Shown: one piece after another, positions 57,976-64,000 of the stretch | Layout: each line of letters opens with the position of its first letter | Numbering within the stretch: position 1 is the stretch's first letter | Source: UBA4312 sp040266995 | GTDB taxonomy: Bacteria > Bacillota_I > Bacilli_A > Erysipelotrichales > Erysipelotrichaceae | NCBI GenBank assembly: GCA_040266995.1 | Contig: JAWRHV010000023.1 | Location: 95,754-159,753 of the forward strand | Direction of reading: 5' to 3' | DNA length: 64,000 nt | Program-made: the position numbers and the translations under genes | The notes under the pieces: model-generated | What the model saw: the letters and a program-made list of their open reading frames with translations, nothing else | Database searches by the model: none | What the model was told of the DNA's origin: nothing

Positions 57976-59583
57976 TTATCCCTTCTTCGGTCTGCCGATA
58001 CGTACATAAAATACATCTTCCGGTACTTTCAGGAATACAGTGATTACCAGATACACAATGACGCTGATCAACCCATTACAGCACATTTTTATAAACGCAA
58101 CAAGGGTCGATCCGGATGCACCGTTCAATCCGATCAACGTTAGTATCATTGAACATGCCCATAGACCAATCAGGCCGACAAGAATACGAGCTGTTACGTG
58201 GAGCACTTTTGTGAAAGAGACCCGGTAATGGATCTTAATTTGACGAAGATTGGACAAAATCAGATACCCGTCCGCAATCAAGGAAGCAATCACAGCGCCT
58301 CCAAACCCCATCAAAACAGTCAACGGAACCATCAAAACGCCCTTGATGATTGCGTTGATTACTAAGCGCTTTAATACTTTCCCCTGCAGCTTCAATGCCA
58401 TCATCAAACTGCTGACAACCGGCGCAATGGTTCCCAGGATGGCTTCAATCGTCAACCATTGTAAAACCATCGTACTCGTTGATAAATCATCGGTATAAAA
58501 CAACGTATAATTAATTGGAGCTGCATATGCAAACAAACAGAAGGAAATCGGTAACCCGATATATAGAACAACATTCAGACAGTCCAGAATATTTTTATTG
58601 ACCAAACGCTTGTTGTTTTCCGTCAACGCAGCGGTAATATGCGGAATGATAGCAGCTGTAAATCCAGGTGCCAGTACCATCGGTATCGCCGTCATTTTTA
58701 CACCTACATACGTAGTGGCGGAAATAATGGATGAAATCATCGTTTCCGACGGATAATGCATTTTCAGTCCCATCGGTAAAAGAATCGCATTGTAAATCTG
58801 CTGACTGTATCCCAACAAAGCTGAAATCAAATATGGAACGGCCAGGATAAACAATTCCTTCAACAATTCATTGCGGGTCTTCGTCGATTTCTGATCCTGT
58901 GCTTGTTTTACCAGTTCGGGATTCTTCTTGTGATCGAAATGCAGGATCTGCAGGATACCGGCAACGGCTGCCACGGATGTTGACAGCACTGACGCATACA
59001 ATGCCCATTTCCGTTCCATGCCCATCACATAAACGGCCAGACACGAAGCCGATAATAAAAAGCCGACCCGGAATATCTGTTCGAAAGCCTGTGAAAAGGC
59101 GTATTCTTCCATTTCCTTCAAGCCTTGGTAGTATCCTCGGAAGCCGGAAAGGATCGGCACGAGAAAAATGGCTATGGAAAGAATGCGCAATACATTCGCC
59201 ATGATCCTAGCATCCCCGGCAACCATCATCGGTGCAAGGAATCCGGAACATGCCATCATCAGAACCATCCCCGCAAATCCCATCAGGGCCATCATGGATA
59301 TAGAAAGACGCTTGATCATCAGCACAGTCTTCTTATCGTTCAATACCATATACTTTGCGATCATCGTAGCAATCGCAAACGGAAAGCCGGCTGTAAATAC
59401 ATTCAGCACATAGGAATAAATATTGTACGCCTGTCCGTAAAAGCCCATATAGTCCACATTTCCCAGAATATGAGAAAAAGGAATGGCATAAATAATACCA
59501 ATCAGCTTTGCCACAAATAAACCGCCGGTACCAACCAGTCCGGACAAGACGATTGACTTTTTAACTCTTGATTGTTCTTCCAT
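57976..59583 (-). CDS. MOP-superfamily lipid or polysaccharide flippase (SpoVB/MurJ-like)
   Basis: 535 residues and about 14 hydrophobic helices. GTGGLFVAKLIGIIYAIPFSHILG and RGYYQGLKEMEEYAFSQAFEQIFRVGFLL resemble SpoVB/YtgP polysaccharide-transport proteins of the MurJ/Wzx branch, which flip lipid-linked sugars, in some cases lipid II. The substrate is not evident. It is the first gene of the operon flippase-mnmG-divIC, which also holds cell-division functions. No strong promoter was identified. Confidence 0.85.
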   Translation of the reverse strand: MEEQSRVKKSIVLSGLVGTGGLFVAKLIGIIYAIPFSHILGNVDYMGFYGQAYNIYSYVLNVFTAGFPFAIATMIAKYMVLNDKKTVLMIKRLSISMMALMGFAGMVLMMACSGFLAPMMVAGDARIMANVLRILSIAIFLVPILSGFRGYYQGLKEMEEYAFSQAFEQIFRVGFLLSASCLAVYVMGMERKWALYASVLSTSVAAVAGILQILHFDHKKNPELVKQAQDQKSTKTRNELLKELFILAVPYLISALLGYSQQIYNAILLPMGLKMHYPSETMISSIISATTYVGVKMTAIPMVLAPGFTAAIIPHITAALTENNKRLVNKNILDCLNVVLYIGLPISFCLFAYAAPINYTLFYTDDLSTSTMVLQWLTIEAILGTIAPVVSSLMMALKLQGKVLKRLVINAIIKGVLMVPLTVLMGFGGAVIASLIADGYLILSNLRQIKIHYRVSFTKVLHVTARILVGLIGLWACSMILTLIGLNGASGSTLVAFIKMCCNGLISVIVYLVITVFLKVPEDVFYVRIGRPKKG

Positions 59584-59702
59584 ACAATCTCCCCTTTTGA
59601 TACTTATTCTAACATAAACCCTTGAAATGCAAGCATTTTTTTAGGTACTAGTGTATATTAACAATAAGAAAAGAAAAAAATCAACAGAAACAGGAGAAAC
59701 TT

Positions 59703-61208
59703 ATGTGGCAGCCATATATATGCACAGCCCGGCAGGCAAGAGACATTGATCAGCGGGCATCGGATTATTATCATATACCCTCCATTGTATTGATGGAACA
59801 TGCAGCCCAGGCATGTGTTGACTATTTATATGAAGATATCAAAGAGAAAAAAATTTTAATATTATGCGGACCTGGTAACAACGGAGGAGATGGATTGGCT
59901 ATAGCCAGGCTGCTCAGTCAGAAACAAATACATCCTCACATTTTTTTAACCAGCTTACATATGTCCGAAAGCGAACAGATCCAGTATGATATTTTGAATG
60001 CGATGAATATTCCGATCTGTACCCACCTGGAAAAGCTGCCGGATATGATCGCATCTGCCGAGGTCATTATCGACGCTGTATTCGGTAATGGGCTAGCTCG
60101 AAATATAAAAGGAACCTGCCAACAGATCATAGAATGGGTCAATGGGGCTTCGGCTTATAAAATAGCCATCGATATCCCCAGCGGTTTGGATGCCACCACC
60201 GGAAACATCCTGGGATGTGCTATCCAGACGGATTTATGTATCGCTCTGGATTGCTACAAAACAGGTCATTTTATCCGGAAAGGGCCACAAACATGTGGAA
60301 AAACCATTGTTTTGGATATTGGCATCCCGCACGATAGCTCGATCCAGCCAGTTTCTTTGATTACTGCAGAAACGGCGATTGCCTGTTTGCCGGAGCGAAG
60401 TCCTTATGCCCATAAAGGAACATTCGGAAAGGCATTGATGATCGGTGGCAGCCGGGCTATGCATGGAGCGATAACGATGGCTGCAAAAGCTTGTTATTTA
60501 AGCGGCATCGGAACATTGACCTTAATGATACCGGAAAGCATTGCCGATATACTGGCCGGCAAGATGGATTGTGCTATGCGCCTGATAGCGAAGGAAACAG
60601 ATGGATCCTTTCATCCGGATGCGGTGATACAGTTGTCTGCCAATTTGCGCTCTTATGATATCCTGTCCATCGGAAACGGAATGGGAAGAACCGAAACCAT
60701 ATCTGCTATGGTACAGACTGCGCTGGCTTCAGACCGGCCTGTCTTGTTGGATGCCGATGCCTTCTGGGCTATGCGGGATCATCCGGAATGGCTGCAGCGG
60801 AAAGCCGACACCATACTCACCCCGCATATCCGGGAATTGAGCTATGTACTCCAAATCGACACAAAAGAGATCGCACAGGATCCTCTGGGTGCTGCCCGAC
60901 ATTTCTCACAACGATATCCAAACGTTACATTGGTCTTGAAATCCAGTATTACAATTGTTTCACAAGGAGAAACGATGTACTTGCTGCATAAGCCAAACAG
61001 CGCCCTGGCTAAAGGTGGCAGCGGAGATATGTTATGTGGAATGATCACCGGCCTCTATGGTCAATGTCGCAATCCTTTATCCGCCTGTATCTGTGGCGTA
61101 TATTTACATGCAGCCTGCGCTGACACAGAGATCGATCCAGCTGCTTTCCAACCGGAAGATCTTCTGAAAAATATACCTGATCGTTTAAAAGAACTGAGGA
61201 ATGGATAA
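59703..61208 (+). CDS. nnr: Bifunctional NAD(P)HX epimerase/dehydratase
   Basis: 501 residues. The N-terminal half (about 1-205) is the YjeF-type epimerase (CGPGNNGGDGLAIARLL, VIIDAVFGNGL, DIPSGLDATTG). The C-terminal half (about 215-495) is the ribokinase-like dehydratase (YAHKGTFGKALMIGGS, GGSGDMLCGMITG, PVLLDADAFWA). Together they repair hydrated NADH and NADPH. CAGGAGA precedes the start. A strong bidirectional terminator ends it. Confidence 0.95.
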   Translation: MWQPYICTARQARDIDQRASDYYHIPSIVLMEHAAQACVDYLYEDIKEKKILILCGPGNNGGDGLAIARLLSQKQIHPHIFLTSLHMSESEQIQYDILNAMNIPICTHLEKLPDMIASAEVIIDAVFGNGLARNIKGTCQQIIEWVNGASAYKIAIDIPSGLDATTGNILGCAIQTDLCIALDCYKTGHFIRKGPQTCGKTIVLDIGIPHDSSIQPVSLITAETAIACLPERSPYAHKGTFGKALMIGGSRAMHGAITMAAKACYLSGIGTLTLMIPESIADILAGKMDCAMRLIAKETDGSFHPDAVIQLSANLRSYDILSIGNGMGRTETISAMVQTALASDRPVLLDADAFWAMRDHPEWLQRKADTILTPHIRELSYVLQIDTKEIAQDPLGAARHFSQRYPNVTLVLKSSITIVSQGETMYLLHKPNSALAKGGSGDMLCGMITGLYGQCRNPLSACICGVYLHAACADTEIDPAAFQPEDLLKNIPDRLKELRNG

Positions 61209-61218
61209 TCTTCTAAAA

Positions 61219-61266
61219 AAAGTGAACCTTCGGCGTTGTTCAACGTCAGAGGTTCACTTTATTTTT
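61219..61266. terminator. Bidirectional terminator after nnr
   Basis: AAAGTGAACCT (61219-61229) pairs with AGGTTCACTTT (61250-61260); an inner stem may form. The minus-strand gene at 61273 ends just to the right. Confidence 0.85.
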
Positions 61267-61272
61267 TGAATG

Positions 61273-61572
61273 TTAGTCGTTTACTCGTAAGTACAGATAG
61301 TAGACATGCGGATGGAACATCGGTGTATTAAATCCATAATCCTGCCATTCATCTCCTCCGGCTTGCCAATATCTGTTCAGCTGTACAACCATGGTGTCCA
61401 ACTGTTCCCTTGTCACTTCTGCTGTTGCATAAAACTCCAGACAATTGATCAAGGACGGTTGTTCCCGATACGGTGAGTAAGAAAACGTGCAAAATTTATT
61501 TAACGCGCTTTGCACATCCCGTACAATGGCTTCCTCTTCCTGATCAACGACGACTTGTGCCAGGATCCGCAT
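61273..61572 (-). CDS. Conserved-looking protein of unknown function (99 residues)
   Basis: 99 residues, soluble, acidic. A pattern of beta strands and helices is suggested: ILAQVVVDQEEE, LINCLEFYATAEVTREQLDTMVVQLNRYW, HVYYLYLRVN. I recognise no family. It is third in a cluster with a 94-residue gene and a DUF1846 gene, one base apart from the previous gene, so it is probably co-translated. Its function is not inferable. Confidence 0.6.
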   Translation of the reverse strand: MRILAQVVVDQEEEAIVRDVQSALNKFCTFSYSPYREQPSLINCLEFYATAEVTREQLDTMVVQLNRYWQAGGDEWQDYGFNTPMFHPHVYYLYLRVND

Positions 61573-61573
61573 A

Positions 61574-61858
61574 TTATTTCGTATTTTCCAATACGTAACG
61601 GCAAAGCTTTTTCAAGTTTGCGTCGTTGCTTAACGTGATGACCTTTCCCAAACTCAGATTCAATGCCGCAATGACCGGTTGATCACCATCAACCAGCATA
61701 TTCAATGTACCTGTCGCATTTTCATAGAATACATCATACAAGTAACTGGTCTTACTGTTTTCTTCTTTTTTCTCACGAAGATCAAAGTGGAAATCTTTCT
61801 TATTCTTTAATATGATACGTACAGCTCCTGCACCGGAGCTTGGAATGGATTTTGCCAT
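61574..61858 (-). CDS. Small protein of unknown function between DUF1846 and 61273
   Basis: 94 residues. The beginning GAGAVRIILKNKKDFHFDLREKK and the end VITLSNDANLKKLCRYVLENTK suggest an alpha-beta fold, soluble in the cytoplasm. No motif is recognised. It lies nine bases after the DUF1846 gene and one base before the next small gene, so the three form one operon. Function cannot be stated. Confidence 0.6.
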   Translation of the reverse strand: MAKSIPSSGAGAVRIILKNKKDFHFDLREKKEENSKTSYLYDVFYENATGTLNMLVDGDQPVIAALNLSLGKVITLSNDANLKKLCRYVLENTK

Positions 61859-61867
61859 AAATGCCTC

Positions 61868-63328
61868 CTATTTTTTATTTGCTTCAAATGTAACACGGAT
61901 TCCCAAACGACTTAAGATAGCCAGATCCTCTTCCTTCATATCGCTGGTAAAATGTGCCTGCAGCCCTTTCAGTTCTTTCAGACAAGCCAAAGCCTTTGCC
62001 GCCTGCTCGTTGGTCTGCGCGCTTAGAGAAAGGGCAATCAGAACCTCGTTGATATGAAGACGCGGATTGATGCTTCCTAAATATTCTGTTTTCAATGCCT
62101 GGATCGGTCCAAACGCTTCCGGAGCAATCACATTGACTTCATCCGGAATGCCGGCTAAATACTTAATAGCATTGATGATCGTTGTTGAACTGGTTCCCAT
62201 AAAGCTGGTTGTTTTTCCGGTAATTAATGTTCCATCCGCTAGTTCGATAGCCCCGCTGAACACCTTTGTCTGCGCTTCCTTCTGACGGGCAGCATAGACA
62301 CATGGACGATTTTCCACCGATACACCCGCTTTTTCCATAATGAGCTCTTGTTTATGTACTTCATCAATTCCACATTCTTCATGATAGAATCTTGTCAAGC
62401 TTTCAAAATAACGGCGAATGATCTCCTGTTTACTGGCTTCACAGCATACATCATCATTACTGATACAATAACCAGCCATATTTACACCCATATCCGTCGG
62501 ACTTTGGTATGGAGACTGGCCGAAGATTCCTTCAAAAATGTTCTTCAGCACAGGGAAGATCTCCACATCCCGGTTATAATTGACAGTTACTTTATTGTAT
62601 GCCTGCAAATGGAACGGATCGATCATATTGACATCCTGCAGGTCCGCCGTAGCCGCTTCATAGGCCAGATTAACCGGATGGTTTAATGCCAAGTTCCAGA
62701 TTGGAAATGTTTCATATTTGGCATATCCCGCTTTGATCCCGTTTTTGTTCTCATGGTAAAGCTGGGATAAACAAGTGGCCATTTTTCCGCTTCCTGGACC
62801 CGGTGCCGTTATAACGACCAAAGGACGCGTGGTCTGGATAAAATCGTTTTTTCCAAATCCTTGTTCGGATATAATATGGCGGACATTGGTTGGATATCCT
62901 TCTATATAATAATGCTGATAAACATTGATCTTTCTTCGTTTCAACTTTGCCTTAAAACGATCAACCGATTTCTGATGCGAATATTGTGTAATGACAACAC
63001 TGCTGACATATAAACCCCGATCCGTAAATTCTTTGATCAGACGTAGAACATCCTGATCATATGTTATCTTCAGATCTCCACGCACTTTATTATTTTCAAT
63101 ATCATCCGCATTGATCACAATAACGATTTCGGCATCATCTTTCATTTTCATTAACATCTGCAGCTTGCTGTCAGGTGCAAATCCCGGCAATACACGACTG
63201 GCATGATAGTCATCGAACAGTTTTCCACCAAATTCCAGGTACAGCTTGCCATCAAAATGAGAAATCCTTTCTAAAATACGTTCCGACTGCATTTTTAAAT
63301 ATTTGTCATTATCAAATCCGATTTCCAT
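61868..63328 (-). CDS. DUF1846 family protein
   Basis: The start at 63328 (MEIGFDNDKY) is preferred because AAAGGAAAGG precedes it; a longer in-frame ATG lies before the ribosome site. The product is 486 residues. MQSERILERISHFDGKLYLEFGGKLFDDYHASRVLPGF, VITAPGPGSGKMATCLSQLYHE (a P-loop-like stretch) and PTDMGVNMAGYCI are DUF1846 marks. The family is of unknown function, although the P-loop-like motif suggests nucleotide binding. It is first in a three-gene operon with the two small genes. Confidence 0.88.
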   Translation of the reverse strand: MEIGFDNDKYLKMQSERILERISHFDGKLYLEFGGKLFDDYHASRVLPGFAPDSKLQMLMKMKDDAEIVIVINADDIENNKVRGDLKITYDQDVLRLIKEFTDRGLYVSSVVITQYSHQKSVDRFKAKLKRRKINVYQHYYIEGYPTNVRHIISEQGFGKNDFIQTTRPLVVITAPGPGSGKMATCLSQLYHENKNGIKAGYAKYETFPIWNLALNHPVNLAYEAATADLQDVNMIDPFHLQAYNKVTVNYNRDVEIFPVLKNIFEGIFGQSPYQSPTDMGVNMAGYCISNDDVCCEASKQEIIRRYFESLTRFYHEECGIDEVHKQELIMEKAGVSVENRPCVYAARQKEAQTKVFSGAIELADGTLITGKTTSFMGTSSTTIINAIKYLAGIPDEVNVIAPEAFGPIQALKTEYLGSINPRLHINEVLIALSLSAQTNEQAAKALACLKELKGLQAHFTSDMKEEDLAILSRLGIRVTFEANKK

Positions 63329-63858
63329 AAAACCTTTCCTTTCATTCATTCCAAAATAAGCAAATCATTTCCTTTAGTATATACAAGTTCTTCATTTGAT
63401 TATCATATCCGGTGAAATCAAATAATTCCTTATATGAAAACAGGACACGATAAATCAAAAAATTCTCTGTGCCCATAAACAGTGCTTTGCTTGAATGATT
63501 CGGCAGCTTCATACAATCTATGGAAATTCTATTCTTGTTCCATAAATATATAAAGCTTCCGTTGATCCAAATAACCTTTCGGAAATACTGTCTGTACTAG
63601 TTTAAACTGCCGAAATCTCCCTTATCCTTGAAACCAATATATAAAAGACCCAACAAGTTGACGATACGTCAAAACGTTAAATCTTTGATATGTAAATATA
63701 GATAGTCGAATAGTAAATGTATGGGTTGGTATTTATGAATAAAGAAGAGAGTCAGAAATCAGGTACAAAGAATGCATTTTATTGAAATAATTAAGTCCGT
63801 AATAAGACTAATTCTTTCAATTTTCTTCTCACGTTATCAATAATAACAAGAATAAGAA
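63329..63858. other. AT-rich gap without a recognised gene
   Basis: About 530 bases between the DUF1846 gene and the rRNA operon end. All frames are broken by stops and I see no tRNA, IS end or repeat. It probably contains the DUF1846 promoter, but no convincing -35/-10 pair was identified. Confidence 0.5.
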
Positions 63859-63891
63859 TAAAAAAAAAGAACTTTCTCAGAAATGAGGAAG
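63859..63891 (-). terminator. Candidate terminator of the rRNA operon
   Basis: On the minus strand CTTCCTC and GAGAAAG (63885-63891 and 63872-63878) pair with one mismatch and are followed by TTC and a long T-run, about 20 bases past the 5S gene. Confidence 0.55.
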
Positions 63892-63910
63892 CCAAAAGGG
63901 CATAAAAAAA

Positions 63911-64000
63911 CCCGGCAGCGTGCTATGTTCGCAGGGGCAGGCCCAACTATTTTCGCCGCAGGAGTGCTTAACTTCTGTGTTCGGGATGTAAACAGGTGTA
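63911..64000 (-). rRNA. rrf: 5S ribosomal RNA, 3' part (partial)
   Basis: The minus strand reads the conserved 5S core CCGAACACAGAAGTTAAGC (in the loop A/B region), then GCCGAAAATAGTTGG-type sequence (GCGGCGAAAATAGTTGG) and ends GCTGCCGGG followed by a T-run. The 5' part runs off the right edge, so a 23S gene and the rest of the rRNA operon are expected beyond the window. Confidence 0.95.

Noticed and set aside
63329..63858. Hidden small gene, tRNA or mobile element end in the long gap
   Set aside because: Stop codons break all frames, no cloverleaf could be drawn, and no terminal repeats were seen.

Overview
The window looks like a chromosomal segment of a low-to-mid GC, Gram-positive, strictly anaerobic fermenter of the Bacillota, most likely an Erysipelotrichia-type gut bacterium. 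This rests on strong AGGAGG ribosome sites, T-box and S-box-type leaders, a GlpP antiterminator, DivIC, LCP and DegV proteins, a sortase-type surface protein, and an energy metabolism built on hydrogenase, pyrophosphatase and acyl-phosphate. No transposase, prophage, CRISPR array or complete tRNA was seen. Gene order is that of core chromosome, and a 5S rRNA gene at the right edge marks the end of an rRNA operon lying outside the window.

Layout. 1-1.6 kb: the tail of a DUF4173-type membrane protein, then a minus-strand pair made of a small YGPP-repeat lipoprotein and a radical SAM/SPASM enzyme translationally coupled to it. 1.7-9.5 kb: a six-subunit energy-converting [NiFe] hydrogenase (echABCDEF) followed by hypC, hypD and hypE, with hypA on the opposite strand. 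9.6-15.5 kb: a degenerate GGDEF protein, a lipoprotein, a divergent membrane pyrophosphatase (hppA1), a glycosyltransferase, a GIY-YIG protein and an unknown membrane protein. 15.5-24.2 kb: a glycerol/dihydroxyacetone locus (glpP leader, glpP, glpK, glpF, glpA-like, glpB-like, DUF1667, dhaK, dhaL, dhaM). 24.2-30.7 kb: an NhaC antiporter, an alanine dehydrogenase, a flavin reductase followed by a decayed flavodoxin-like gene, and an Old Yellow Enzyme divergent from a TetR regulator with a perfect palindrome between them. 30.7-45.9 kb: an LCP protein, hppA2 with a phosphate acyltransferase, nicotinamidase and methyltransferase, pgi, a PPOX protein, a CmpB-type membrane protein, a two-gene BadF/HgdB-like system, degV, and metK behind a SAM riboswitch. 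46-64 kb: a BlaI-type regulator, metG behind a T-box, an RDD-PHP fusion, a surface protein, glgP, an orphan winged-helix protein, an operon of MOP flippase, mnmG and divIC, the NAD(P)HX repair gene, a DUF1846 cluster, and the 5S rRNA.

How the parts fit. The Ech complex would couple ferredoxin oxidation to H2 evolution and ion export. Two membrane pyrophosphatases add PPi-driven ion pumping, and an NhaC antiporter exchanges Na+ and H+. Glycerol enters through GlpF and is processed by GlpK and the GlpA/GlpB/DUF1667 set, while DhaKLM handles dihydroxyacetone. Glucose-6-phosphate isomerase and glycogen phosphorylase serve sugar and storage metabolism. The acyl-phosphate and 2-hydroxyacyl-CoA-dehydratase-like genes suggest amino acid or organic acid fermentation.

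The least explained items are the radical SAM/YGPP-lipoprotein pair, the RDD-PHP fusion whose metal ligands are replaced, the two-gene BadF/HgdB-like protein, the strongly divergent hppA1 and the SAM-riboswitch variant. All functional calls come from reading the sequence and from recalled family motifs; no database search was run.
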